From the NCBI GenBank assembly GCA_010015655.1, contig ML976669.1:192956-256955 (forward strand): a DNA stretch of 64,000 nt, read 5' to 3'. The stretch's first letter is position 1, and each line of letters opens with the position of its first letter. Origin of the DNA: Bimuria novae-zelandiae CBS 107.79 (taxonomy: Eukaryota; Ascomycota; Dothideomycetes; Pleosporales; Didymosphaeriaceae). The position numbers and the translations under genes were made by a program. This document shows positions 34,191 to 45,379 of this stretch, piece by piece. Under the pieces are notes generated by a model. The model was not told where the DNA came from, searched no databases, and saw only the letters and a list, made by a program, of their open reading frames with translations.

Positions 34191-35099
34191 TGATGGATTG
34201 GTGGTTGTAGAGTTGGTAAAAGTGTTTGAAGTGCAAGTGTGATGGAGTCGCTGAATGCTATGGGCTCATTGCACAGCGAACGATGGTTACTTTATACTTT
34301 CGACACTGTCATCCTTCAGAACTTCTGCGTCACACTGTTGCGTGTACTATGTCTTCAGATTGCGTCATGAATACTCGTTGATTTCAAGCGAGTGCGACGA
34401 CGGGGGAGTCGCATATCCGCAGGCAGTGGAAACCCTCGGGTGTAATACGATTGTCATCAAAGTAACACTTGCTCCGGGGTCTCGTTAGCTACTGAACGTG
34501 GGCTCGATCAAACGTTACCCTGAATAGCGCTCGTTGATACTTGCATGCCGTCAGGAACGACCCTCGGAGCCCGGCCAAAATTAATACTCAGTAAGAGACC
34601 TCAGGATCTACTCGTATAATGCAGGGATGGTTGTACTGGAGAAATCGACACACGAGACCTAGAGGCAAGTCCATGACGACGGAGTGATGACTTGGTGACG
34701 ACGCTAGCTCTAAACAGGCAATGTTCGTGAGTCGCTTAAATCTGTCATAGGGTTGTTGGATGCTCCGAACCTAAAGGCGAAATGGATGGTCGGCAACAGT
34801 CGGTGGAACCTGAATGTTGCGATAATGATGCTCCTTGAGACGCGTAAGCCGAAAGTGGATCAAGGTTCAATTCGTTTGTTTCTCTCTGTTGCCACAGAAG
34901 GATGACCTCATCGGGATCACACTCTTTGGCAATCATGATGCTTGCAATATAATTGATCCTGAATGAAGAGAAGGGTACGGCATGGTGAATACACAGGTCT
35001 GGACTGTGTTCCTCCTACTTCTAATTTCAGGCCAGAGTTGCCCACTAACATGGAGTTGTTCGTTCATTCGTAAAACTCGTATTTCAGCAGGGTTGGAAT
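34191..35099. other. Intergenic, no recognised gene
   Basis: A 63-codon minus-strand frame at 34745-34936 (MIAKECDPDEVILLWQQ) is open but not recognisable. The rest holds no supported feature. Confidence 0.35.
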
Positions 35100-35402
35100 T
35101 CAGTGTTGGCCTGGTGGTGGCAAGTGTTGTAACTCAACGTGATCTCGAGAATGTGGAGGGTGATGGGTGTACGCCGCACCATCTGAGAATGGATTTGGTG
35201 TCACAGGAGTAGGGGGTTGAGACGGAGGAGACGCCATCGACTTTCGAGAATTGTACGGCTCATTTCTCATCGGCTCAAACGGTCTCGGAGCACCAGATAT
35301 TGGAGGCGGAGCGTCATGCAGGACGACGGCTGCAGAGTGTGTTCCTAACGACTTTTCAACTACGTGGCTATGTCCGAGGTCATTATACTTGGTCTTTTTG
35401 CG
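35100..35402 (-). other. Open cytoplasmic-tail frame behind a TAG codon
   Basis: This is the same frame as the Cys-rich membrane protein and continues immediately after its TAG. It starts RKKTKYNDLGHSH, a basic stop-transfer-like segment, and runs through a Pro-rich region (PPSQPPTPVTPNPFSDG) to LPPPGQH and TGA at 35100-35102. It reads like the natural cytoplasmic tail of that protein (about 100 residues). Confidence 0.6.
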
Positions 35403-36163
35403 CTAATGTATCAGACCCATTATGGCCAGTGTGGTCAAGATTGCGACTCCTGCGAACGCACCAATCGCGATACCGATCTTGACCGCAGCAGATATCTTCT
35501 TTTTCACTTCTGGATCTTTAATGTGAGTCTCGGTCAATCCGGGTGCGATGTTCGGAGGGGTGGTGCGTTCAGGTCGAGCCACTATAGACTGATCGGCCGC
35601 AGTCATTGATGGCTGGAAAGCACTCGTCACGGAGGCTGTCGCTTGATCATCGTTCCCGTCCTCAGATAGGATCTGGTTTAAGGACTTCCCGCAATCTTCG
35701 ACATCTTCGCCCTAGATTTCCCATCAGTTCCTAGTATGGCCGAAGAACCTTCTGTACGCACCTCACGGCAACAGAACGCGATGTTGTCTTCGGTGTATGC
35801 GCAGTAGAAATCTTTGAAACAGCTTGCTACATTTAGCCAGTATATTGTCGCCCTCTGCGGCACCTGAGTCTACGCACTCCCGTATTTGTCTTTGCAGCAC
35901 GTTTCTTCTCGTTTTGGCTCGTAGCATACGTTGTCAAGCTTTTTTGACGATTCACACAGCCTCGCTCCGATATTGTCATCTTTAGATGTGCAAGCTGCAC
36001 ACGAAGTCGCGTTTCCGTTCGCGCATATCTCGAAGACAGGGTCGTAAGACTCGGTGTTGTTCTCTGTTTGGTAGCTCCACCAGAACGTCTTCGCCGCAGT
36101 TAATGGAGTGGAAGACGCGGCGAGACACGCGACTAGAAGAGAAGACAACATCGTGAGAGGCAC
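35403..36163 (-). CDS. Secreted Cys-rich single-pass membrane protein
   Basis: Three exons, 36163-35878, 35826-35762 and 35711-35403, are separated by introns of 51 nt (35827-35877) and 50 nt (35712-35761), both GTGCGT...TAG. The product is 219 residues. The N-terminus MPLTMLSSLLVACLAASSTPLTAA is a clear signal peptide. An extracellular Cys-rich part follows (NATSCAAC, ARLCESS, NVCYEP, ETCCKDKYG, SCFKDFYC, AFCCREGEDVEDC), with two N-glycosylation sequons (NNTES, GNATS). Next come a Ser/Thr/Pro stalk and a membrane helix, VKIGIAIGAFAGVAILTTLAIM, at about residues 190-215. The frame stops at TAG (35403-35405) directly after GLIH. The sequence beyond stays open for about 100 codons, so the annotated end may be a truncation. 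A cell-surface sensor or adhesin role is inference. Confidence 0.82.
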
Positions 36164-36619
36164 CTACAACTAAAGGTACGAGACTAGATGGGCTCTTAAG
36201 GAGAGCGAGCAGCGGACGCAATAAAATGGCGTGGGCGCTCAGTAATAAAAGACGCGTGCGGCGCAGTCCTATCGCGATCTTCGACCTGCATGAGGCCGAA
36301 TCCTACCTATGCATGTTTGTTGTTGCTTGTAGGCGCCAGCCATTGGGGCTACACAGCTCAGCCAAATATCAGCTGGGAGTCTGGACTGGAACAGCTACCT
36401 ATGTATGCGGATGGAAGTCAGTCCAGTGCCATGTCTCAATCTACGGATCGTGAGGCCACCGCCACGATATCAGTGTGACTCGGGATGATCAACGAATATG
36501 TCGAGCGGGAGGCTGAATGGAAAGGATGCCGCGGACGAGGTTGAGATAATGGGGGCTACCGTGCCTTGGCAGATGATGCGCGTCGTCAGCCGATGCGCAC
36601 CTCACCAAAAGTCACCCTA
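36164..36619. other. Promoter flank of the Cys-rich gene; last unique sequence
   Basis: Upstream region of the membrane-protein gene. The repeat block begins at 36620. No gene is seen. Confidence 0.45.
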
Positions 36620-36699
36620 AGCTAGCGCATGGGGTTCCGAGACACCCGGGGATATGAGACACCGCGCAGAAATCCTCCACCCTTCAAAAAATCGCGATA
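36620..36699 (+). repeat. Left 80-bp inverted repeat of transposon A
   Basis: This is the inverse of 38323-38402 and ends in ATCGCGATA. The outer bases AGCTAGCGCAT are shared with transposon B at 49729, which places both in one family. Confidence 0.92.
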
Positions 36700-36859
36700 A
36701 TTCATTCAGCGTAATTACAATTACCACTTGCTACACATAGATTGTAGAGTTTTAGCTACTATTTCTACTACAGCTTTTTCTGCGTCCTTTTCTGCAGAAG
36801 TACTACTGTTTTGTTACTCTAGGAGAGCAGATGCCTGCTTTGCTATTATAATTTAATCT

Positions 36860-38300
36860 ATACTAGCAAAGCGTTAATTTAGATCTATGCGAACTTTCTT
36901 TCGTAGTTATAGACGCTTAAGGGCCTTAAGTTAACTCTATAATCTTTTATTCTTTGCTTCTAGCGCTGCTAAGCGTGTATTAGCTATTATAATTACCTTG
37001 CTAGCTTTCTTAAACAGTTAGTAAATTTTGTAGCTTAATTTCTCAGCGCTGTGGAGCTGCCTTTAAGCCATAAACAGATCCCGAGGGCCATGGGGAGTGT
37101 AGAGAGAGCTCTTGGCGAGATAAGCCTAATCCTAGTAAGGGGGGGTAACAGGCCTTCGAGCGACTTAAGATAAGTTAACTACCTACTTAATATTTAACAG
37201 GCAAATGCCTATAACGGCCTATCTAGCGCGGATTACTCTTTTAGTAATTATAGCCTCTCTAGCAGCGTTATAGGCAATAATAAAACGTTCCTTTTTAACT
37301 AGCGCAGCATTATCTAGGTGTGATAACTCGTGGATCTGCTGGCGATAGAATTGTTTCACTACTGAGAAAACAGAGAGATCTAGTGGCTGCAGAACGTGCG
37401 AGGAGTGCGCAGGGAGAAATAGAAGCCTGACTTTATTCTGCTTATAGATCTACAGGAAATCCAGGTCAACATGGCTACCGTGGCTATCTAATATTAGTAT
37501 CCGCCAGCAATCCTCTAAGGGCGCAGTATCTGGCAGAAATACGCGTTATAGCTACTTAGCCCCTATTATATTAAATATCTAGCTATTCTCTAAAGTTGCG
37601 TATAGCTAGTTAAGTATTATTAATAGAAACTAGGTGCTCTGCAGGTTTTTGCCTTTAAAAATAATAGCTAGCCGCAGCTTTCTCCCTGTTGTAGAAACGC
37701 ACTCGATTATCGACGCCTACTCGCGATTCTTTGGAGACTGATAGTAAGCCTTCTTTTTCTGGCTTCCTGCGAGTACTCTGGTGTTTGCACATACGCCTAG
37801 GGCCTTCCTAGTCTTATTCATATTCCACGTATCCTTATTACGTATGTCTAACTTAACGCGGAGCTACTTATAGAGCTTAAGAAACTTGCGTATTACCTCT
37901 TAAGTTACTCCCTTAGCTCTTATAGCCTTAATCTTCTTACTTATAATAGAGGTAACGCGTGGGTTGCGTTTAATAAAGTAAGATATTTAGTATTTACCTA
38001 CTAACGCGTGGTTACTATTTATCCTAAGGATTTAATTTATTATTTCTTATATATAAGCGTAAGAAGGAGGAAACCCGCGCGCGTCCTCTTTAAGTATCTA
38101 TTATATAAGGAAGTCCTCTTATTATGGAGTTAATTATTACTAGTATACGTGGCTGTTTTGCCAGTTTTGTGAACCGCGTACGCGCCTAGATAGCGTGGCT
38201 ATAGGGATGTTGTATGCCTTTGCACAGCTTGTTGACTAGGAAAAATGCCAGTATTAAGATTACTAATAGCTGCTTGAATTGCTGCCTCACGGTTGGCCAT
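36860..38300 (-). pseudogene. Fot1/pogo-type transposase of transposon A, inactivated
   Basis: The start MANREAAIQAAISNL (ATG about 38300) leads into a psq-type helix-turn-helix region (FPSQQAVQRHTTSL) before the first stop. The DDE_1 core is readable at about 37510-37330 on the minus strand as ILILDSHGSHVDLDFL, then LPAHSSHVLQPLDLSVFS, with the second and third catalytic Asp preserved. Dozens of TAA/TAG codons, mostly explained by CA-to-TA change, interrupt the rest. Confidence 0.85.
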
Positions 38301-38322
38301 TTTGGTAGGGTGGATGTGGAGA

Positions 38323-38402
38323 TATCGCGATTTTTTGAAGGGTGGAGGATTTCTGCGCGGTGTCTCATATCCCCGGGTGTCTCGGAACCCCATGCGCTAG
38401 CT
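38323..38402 (-). repeat. Right 80-bp inverted repeat of transposon A
   Basis: This repeat pairs with 36620-36699 and is followed by TA at 38403-38404. Confidence 0.92.
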
Positions 38403-38435
38403 TAGAAAGGAGGCGTTGTTACGCTGTGCAATATA

Positions 38436-38482
38436 CCCTGCCGAGACAGTCAGTGCGCCGCGACACTAACGCGCCACCCCAA
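38436..38482 (+). repeat. Left 47-bp inverted repeat of transposon C
   Basis: This is the inverse of 40516-40562. TA precedes it at 38434-38435. Confidence 0.92.
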
Positions 38483-38525
38483 TAGATGTAGCACCTCAAC
38501 TTTGACGCGCCGCATCTCCACCAAT

Positions 38526-40370
38526 ATGGATCCGATTGAGGCTGCAATCATCGCTATCGACTCACGAGAACCTAGAGAAACTTTCTTATATAGAAAAATT
38601 ACAGAAGAATTTGGTGTTGTGCAGTCAACATTAACGCGCCGGCATAGACGCGCCATGCAGGCGCGTATATAGCTACTATAGACTTGCTAAAATCTTAACT
38701 AATAATAAGAATCTAAGCTCCTATAGTATATATAGCGTCTTACTTAAAAAGGTCTACCCCCTACGCGTTAAATAATCTAAAACTTTATATTAATTATTAC
38801 TAAAAAGGATGTCTCTATGCGATAGGTTAATTACTTTATTAGGCGCTACTCTAACTCCCTAATCTCGCGATAGACGACTAGGCTAGATAGTAATTACTAT
38901 AACGCTAATTTAGGCGCAAGATATAGGCTCTACTTTAAGCTTCTATATAAGAAAATTATAAAGTATGGCATAGAGCCTTAGCATACCTATAATATAGACG
39001 AAAAAGGCTTCCTACTCGGCATCACTGGCAGGTCAAAAAGGATCTTCGACAGGCCTATATATGAGAGTCGCCAAGTGAGGCAATCTATCCAGGATGGTAG
39101 TCGTGAGTGGATCTCGCTCATCGCATGTATATGCGCCGATGGATCTACTGTTAATCTATTACTAATCTATTAATCTAACGCTGAGACTCTACAATTAAGC
39201 TAGGTTGAGGAAATTAACGTTAATTCTTATAGAGTCTTTATTACCTTATTAACCTTTAGATGGTCAAACAACGAGATAGGGCTTTAATAGCTAAAACAGG
39301 TGTTTAATCGCTGTACTAAGGAGAAGGCTTGACGGCAGTGGCGACTCTTAGTCCTTAATAGGCATGGATCTTACGTTACTATAGATTTTATTAACTACTG
39401 TGATTAGAAAAAGATCCTCCTTGCGATATTTCCCCCTTACGTCACTTATACGCTATAGCCTCTAGACGTTTGTGTGTTTAAGTCTCTTTTTACCGCCTAC
39501 TCCGACGAGCTCTCCGCATACCTGTATAAGAGTTAGGGGCTATTAATAATTACTAAAAGAGACTTCTTTACACTATTTTAGAGGGCCTAGATAACGTTAG
39601 TTACGCCGTAATTAATTGCTAAAGCTTTTAAGTATATAGGTATCTCGCCGCCAGATCCTATACTAATTCTTAGTCGATTTAATAGAGATAAGTCTCTAGA
39701 ACAAAAATTGCGTAAAAGCTCTACTTTAGTACTTAGCGCGTCTAATTGGCGCAAAATCGATCAGCTTTTAAAGGTTATTATTAATACAGGGGGAGGTGAT
39801 AAGGCCAAGAAGCTAAGTCGCACTATACACTTAATCTCTGTATAGAAGTAGCTCCTAGAGCATGAGAATTAGGGGCTACGAGAAGCCCTCACAAACTAGA
39901 AACGGCGTTAAATAAAGGGCAGGACTCTACCTTTTGAGCAGCTAGATAAGTAGCATAGAGGATCTATTTTCTAGTTACCTGCCCGCGTACAGAGGGCGCG
40001 CGATTCTCTCAGCCAATAAAAGGCTAAAAAGCAACAACTACAACTCTAGAAAAGTAAGCAGAGAGAGATCTAGATAGCAAATAGGCAGCTTAAAGCTTAT
40101 ATACTATAGGAGAAGCGTGTTACGCGTGCGGTAGCTAGAAATACGCGCGCTAAGGAAAAAGCTAATTAGGCTACTAAGTAACGCCTCTGTTAACAGGCTT
40201 GCAAGGCTTAATAATAACTTTAAAAATGTCTTAAAATTGCTAAAAAGGGAAGCTAGAATGCTTTAAAAGCTACTTATATAATTATAAAGAGGAAGAAGCC
40301 TACGCCGGCATCTATACGCGTTAATGTAGTAATATCTACGCTATTAGCGCCAGCATCGCGCAGTAGCTAA
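38526..40370 (+). pseudogene. Fot1/pogo-type transposase of transposon C, inactivated
   Basis: ATG 38526 starts MDPIEAAIIAIDSRE, followed by a helix-turn-helix region (YRKITEEFGVVQSTLTRRHR). The DDE_1 core shows DEKGFLLGITGRSKR (first Asp, about 38998), NRHGSYVTIDFINYC (about 39357, with the expected Asp of the second catalytic position read as Asn) and PLDVCVFKSLF (about 39464). A Lys/Gln-rich coiled tail follows (KAKKQQLQL). Many TAA/TAG stops interrupt the frame. Confidence 0.85.
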
Positions 40371-40515
40371 ATAATTAGAACACTAAGTAGATATTTATAA
40401 TTTAACTAGCTAGTAATCTTCTATAGCTCTATAAAATCTTAACTCTAAAAAATTTCGCGATAAAAGCTTTTGTGTAAAACTCTACAGCCTTATGTTGCTG
40501 GCTGCGGTGCTGGTG

Positions 40516-40562
40516 TTGGGGTGGCGCGTTAGTGTCGCGGCGCACTGACTGTCTCGGCAGGG
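40516..40562 (-). repeat. Right 47-bp inverted repeat of transposon C
   Basis: This repeat pairs with 38436-38482. TA follows at 40563-40564. Confidence 0.92.
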
Positions 40563-40564
40563 TA

Positions 40565-40835
40565 CCGTCCCGACCCACTTGGGGCGAGTTTCTAAGTGGC
40601 TGCATGCTTTTTAGGTAATTGCTTCCCTGCTTTCATCGCTGTACACTCAATTTTGTATAAGAAATAAACTTATTAGAAGGTTTATATACTAAGTACTTAA
40701 AAAAGGAAGGTTTTAAAGGTGTTTAATACTAGCTATAATCCTTTAAGGAGGCGTAAAACTAACTTATAAATGGCACCTCTACGCGTCTTATAATTTATAG
40801 ACATAAATAAGTCTATAGAGAAGTAGGGACCTATA
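40565..40835. other. AT-rich spacer between transposon C and the old gypsy LTR
   Basis: RIP-like, TA-rich sequence of unknown origin. No gene or terminal repeat was identified. Confidence 0.35.
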
Positions 40836-40931
40836 TGTTACGATCACGAACCCCACAGGAACAAGAAACCAGACAATTACGCTAAGAGAGTTATTGTTAG
40901 CGGAATAACCGCGTTAAAGGAACACACAGAG
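40836..40931 (-). repeat. First part of the old gypsy left LTR
   Basis: These 96 bp start TGTTACGATC and end at CAGAG, the target duplication of the copia element. The LTR continues at 54854 (GCGCGGGGCAGC). Confidence 0.7.
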
Positions 40932-40932
40932 T

Positions 40933-41383
40933 TGTTAGGATCTGAACATGTACGAGACGCGGAGGGCCAACGGGTCCTTAGCAAGGGTAACACTCGGCGG
41001 GGCTGTTCAGCCGAGGTCACGTGACATGCCATCCCGCTAAGCAAAACCCTCCTGGATGGTGTAACCATCCCGGATAGCGAGACCGTCCCGGATGGTGAAG
41101 CCATCCCGGATGGCAGAAAGATAGAGGATGGCAGGATTCACGTAGTATATAGAGAGCTCGAATATCCCTCCTAGATATTCGTGTTTAATCTTGTTTATTA
41201 ATCTATCGTTTAGATCTGAGTAAGCAACCTTGTTAATTTAATTATGCTATACACACCTTTAATACTAACGTCCTAGTAACAAGCGCAAGCTATTACTACG
41301 ACCCTCTTTTATCCTACTAGTACTCTTGCCCGAGAACTAACTATAGCCCGTTTAGGACCAGCTATCCTAAATAGAACCTAACA
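40933..41383 (+). repeat. 5' LTR of the chromovirus (451 bp)
   Basis: It begins TGTTAGGATCTGAAC and ends GAACCTAACA. It has the same length as the 3' LTR and differs by scattered C/T and G/A changes. About 41040-41115 it contains four imperfect copies of a near-palindrome of type CCATCCCGGATGG. Confidence 0.95.
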
Positions 41384-41430
41384 TTTTAAACACCCTTAAC
41401 ATAAGTACTAACAGGACCCCTAACTCTTCC

Positions 41431-42360
41431 ATGGCTTCGGATAACCATGTCACCCCTATAGGGGATGGCAAGAACAAGGCACACAAACCTAATTTGTATG
41501 ATAGCAATCGTACCCTCCTTAATATCTAGCTATTATAACTAGACCTCTACTTCTTTGACCAAAACCAAGACCTTAAAGACAAAAAGAAGGTTATCTTCGT
41601 AGTAACCTACATGCGAGGAAGCGCTGAAGAATGGATCTATTCTTACCTAGTTAAATACCTAGACATGGATCACGATAACGAGGATAAAGACTACATTAAC
41701 AGCAATAAAGATGCTATTAACATTATTAAGGACTACGCCAACTTCAAGAAATGCCTCTAATAGATGTTTAAAATTGCTAATAAAACCGCTATCACCAAGC
41801 GTGCGATCTAGACAATCCAATAGTAATAATTCGTAGCTAAGTATGTAGCCAAATTCCGCAAGTACGCCGTGCAACTTAACTAGGAGGATAAATCTCTTAA
41901 GATAATATATAAATAAGGCCTTAAACATAATGTGCGCGAGGAACTCCTGCGTAGTAGTATAAAGATAGAGACCTTAGAAAAACTATACGAAGAGACTATC
42001 CGTATTAATAGGAAATAGTTCGTATTACAAGAAGAGCTACGCAAGAACCCGAGGAACGTTAGTTTTAGATAATAGGCACCTATAGTCTATAAAGCGCCGC
42101 CGAAAATACCTCGACGCCAGCAACGCAACTATTATAGACCCTAACCTATAGAAGATGTCTAGTTTAATAACCTGGAAAAGGGAACAGGAAAGGCTATAGG
42201 CCTCTAAAAGCCTAACTAGCGCAACCTAGATAGAACCTAACGCAAGGGGACTAGGACGCGCCTATATTTTACATGTAGTAAACTAGGCCACATCGCCAGG
42301 AACTGCAGATCTAAGAATAAGGTTATTAGACAATTAAACGTACTATCCGTCGCAGATGCA
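41431..42360 (+). pseudogene. Chromovirus gag, inactivated
   Basis: ATG 41431 starts MASDNHVTPIGDG. The capsid-like region includes RGSAEEWIYSYLVKYL. The zinc knuckle lies at about 42263-42306 (FTCSKLGHIARNC), where the first expected Cys reads Tyr (TAT for TGT), a RIP-type change. Numerous TAA/TAG stops are present. Confidence 0.82.
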
Positions 42361-43379
42361 GACGCAACTAACGAGGAATAGTAAGTAATAGACGCTGTTA
42401 AGTAACTTAATATCTAAAATAAAGACTTAGAGTAATTAGAATTACCTAACTTATAACTCTACGAGGATGCAAACGAAAGTTCGGACGAAAATAAAAAGGA
42501 GAAGAAACTAATGCCTTAATCTCCTACACCTTACCCTAGCTAGAATAAGCCAGTTACTAGCAAGATAACGAACGTTTTTAACTTCTTGGAAAAACACTAA
42601 CCTCGAGAAGGAGACTTCGGGTTTACGGCAATAGAACGACAAGACTACGCAGAAGCATTTTTTCATGCTTACTAACCTAACCTAGTTAGTAAAGCAGCAC
42701 AAGAAATGGCGGACCACCGTTACGCCCACGAAGACCCCAAGAAGAAGTACCCAAACGAAAGCCTGAACTACGAACCATAGTACGACCTAGACTACTGCAA
42801 CCCTACGCATGAGACTATACAATAGACCCTCTACGGAGAAAATTAATATACTATTTATTACTAAGCTAAGGAATATAGCTACTTTCCCTAAACATACTAA
42901 CAATGCAGATAGGAGTGGTTTAACTACCCTATTAACTATTACGACGTTTACCTCTAAGATAAACGTAAAACGCGATACTTTCTACACCTTAACTAAGCAC
43001 TAAACTAAGCACTATTACTACTAGTTAATAGAAAATACGCGTTAGATAAATGGCAAACATGCTTACACCCTAACTACGAGGAATACAAGGAGTAAAAAGA
43101 CAAGCATAGGTTTAATTACGTACTAAAAAGGACCACGACCCTTAGGATTAAAACAGTAATAAAGGAAAAAGACGGTAAAGCTATCCTAAAAGAGGCCTAG
43201 CAGTAGCCTTAAAGGAAAAGGAAGGAAGGACACCTTAAACCCACGAAGCTAGTTATAAAGAAAATGTCTTTTTTAGACCTAGGCTTAGGCGAGAAAACGC
43301 CTTTAAGGAACTAAATGCCACGAACAGTCAGGCATTAATCAAGCTATTAGTATAGCTTAAAGAAACATAGATAAAAGCC

Positions 43380-43652
43380 ATGCTAGACTCAGGAGCACAG
43401 GAAAGCTATGTGTTAAGAAAAGCACTTAATAGAGCGGGACTCTATAAGCGCAAGAAGGCTATACCCTATACTATTTATGTCGCGAATAGACAACTAATGC
43501 CCGGTAAAGTAACTATTAAATACAAGGTCGAAACCACCCTCACGATCTATAGACACCAGGAATCAATTACCCTCAACATCATTAAAGAAGCTAATTATGA
43601 CGTGATTTTAAGATTACCTTGGTTAAGGAAGCATAACCCTATAATTAACTAA
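43380..43652 (+). pseudogene. Chromovirus aspartic protease segment
   Basis: An uninterrupted 90-codon piece of pol contains LDSGAQESYV, in which DSG is the catalytic aspartate motif, and further on ANYDVILRLPWLRKHNP, the typical end of gypsy proteases. Upstream and downstream frames contain stops. Confidence 0.85.
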
Positions 43653-43919
43653 GAAAAGAAAAAGCTATCCTTTAAGCGCTGTAACTGTGCATTATAAGCA
43701 AAGCCTACGCATTAATAGAGTATAATAGTAGATAAGAGAGCTATTAATAACATAATCTCGCGATTAGAAGTTAATAAACACGAAACCAACTTGGCAGACG
43801 CTAGCAGGAACCACTAGGTTATAAAGCGTAAGCACGAAGAGAACAGCACACCTCTTAATATCTCTAATAAATATAAGGAATAGAGTTATTTATTTTAGGA
43901 AGAGAAAGGAGCTAACGCC

Positions 43920-45240
43920 CTTTCTAAGTACACACACTAAGACTATCGTATTATTCTCGAAGAGGGAAAGACGCCACCCTTTAGACCACTATACGGATAA
44001 AGCGCAAAAGAACTCTAATAGACACGCGAATTCCTAAAGAAAGCCCTTAAAAGATAATAGATACGCAAGTTAGAATCGCCAGCAGCATTACCCCTAATAT
44101 TTATTATAAAAAAGGATAGAATATAACGTCCATACATCGACTATAGAAGGCTAAATGACATGACGATTAAGAATAGATACCTACTACCGAACATACAAGA
44201 ATCTCGAGACAGGCTAGGACGAGCCAAGATATTCACACAATTTGACCTACGAGACGGATACCACCTTATACGAATAGCAGTAGGTGACGAGTGGAAGACA
44301 GCCTTTTAAACTAGATATAGACTATTTAAGTACTAAGTTATGCCTTTTGGACTCACGAACGCACCAGCCACGTTCTAAGTAATAATTAATAACGTACTAA
44401 GGAACTACCTCGACATATTTATAGTTGCCTACCTTAACGACATCCTAATATTCTCTAAATAAGAGAAGGATTATATATAATACGTATAAATAGTACTATG
44501 GGCACTAGATAGCGCTAACCTACGATTAAAACTTAAGAAATATAAATTCTATGTTATAGAACTAGAGTTTCTAGGACATGTTATTAATACCGAAGGTATC
44601 TAAGTAAGCCCTTTAAAAATTGAGGAAGTAAAGAAGTAGAAATTACTTACTAACCTTAAGGAAGTACGAGCCTTCCTTAAATTTACTAGATTTAATAGAC
44701 AGTTTATTACAGACTACTCTAGAATTACGCTACCACTTACGAACCTTATAAAGAAAGACAAACCTTTTAACTAGACAAAAGAATGCAAGTAAGCATTCTA
44801 AACGCTACGGAAAGTATGTATTACGCTACTAGTCCTTATACACTTCTAGGATAACAAACCCCTGCGTATTAAAATAGACGTAAGTAACTTAGCAGTTAAA
44901 GCATGCGCGAAATAAGAGAAGAATGGTAAATAGCACCTAATTACATACTACGCACACAAGTTTACACCCGAAGAATTACGATACGAAGTACACAACAAAG
45001 AACTACTCGCGATTGTAAAAGCTATTAAACACTAGAGGATCTATGCATATAGTTGCTCGGAACTTACGATCTTTATAGACTATAAGAACTTCACACGCTT
45101 CACAACCACGAAGGAACTAACCTAACGACAAGCAAGATAGTTAGAAACGCTAGGATAATACAAATTTAAAATTATATATACCCTAGGCAAGGAAAACGAA
45201 CGAGCAGATGCCCTTAGCAGAATAAATAATAATAAAGAAA
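43920..45240 (+). pseudogene. Chromovirus reverse transcriptase and RNase H, inactivated
   Basis: The landmarks in order are [47 protein letters not shown] and the catalytic box YLNDILIFS at 44430-44456, where the first of the two expected Asp is Asn (GAC to AAC, a TG-to-TA change). FLGHVINTEGI and the RNase H segments IDVSNLAVKACAK and HNKELLAIVKAIKH follow, then GKENERADALSR. The order and motifs are Ty3/gypsy. RIP-type stops are frequent. Confidence 0.9.
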
Positions 45241-45379
45241 AAGTTAAAACCTACTCCGCTATACTAAAGAAAAATCCCGACGAATCCCTAGAACCGACGG
45301 TAGAACTTAATTAACTCCTTATACTCACACAAGAAGTACTAAAGGAACAACAGACAGAGGTCATATAATAATACTACGA

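Larger units (their letters stand above)
36620..38402 (-). mobile_element. Fot1/pogo-like DNA transposon A, RIP-mutated
   Basis: The element is 1,783 bp with 80-bp inverted repeats (36620-36699 and 38323-38402) that appear identical and begin AGCTAGCGCATGGGG. A TA duplication lies at 36618-36619 and 38403-38404. The transposase lies on the minus strand. The interior is TA-rich with many TAA/TAG, while the inverted repeats are untouched. Confidence 0.92.
38436..40562 (+). mobile_element. Fot1/pogo-like DNA transposon C, RIP-mutated
   Basis: The element is 2,127 bp with 47-bp inverted repeats beginning CCCTGCCGAGACAGTCAGTG (38436-38482 and 40516-40562). A TA duplication lies at 38434-38435 and 40563-40564. 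The transposase is on the plus strand. The repeats differ from those of transposons A and B, so this is a separate family. It lies only 33 bp from transposon A. Confidence 0.92.

Noticed and set aside
41659..41928. Minus-strand 89-codon frame in the chromovirus gag
   Set aside because: It is antisense to gag, has no Cys pairs or coherent continuation, and appears to be a chance frame in AT-rich sequence.
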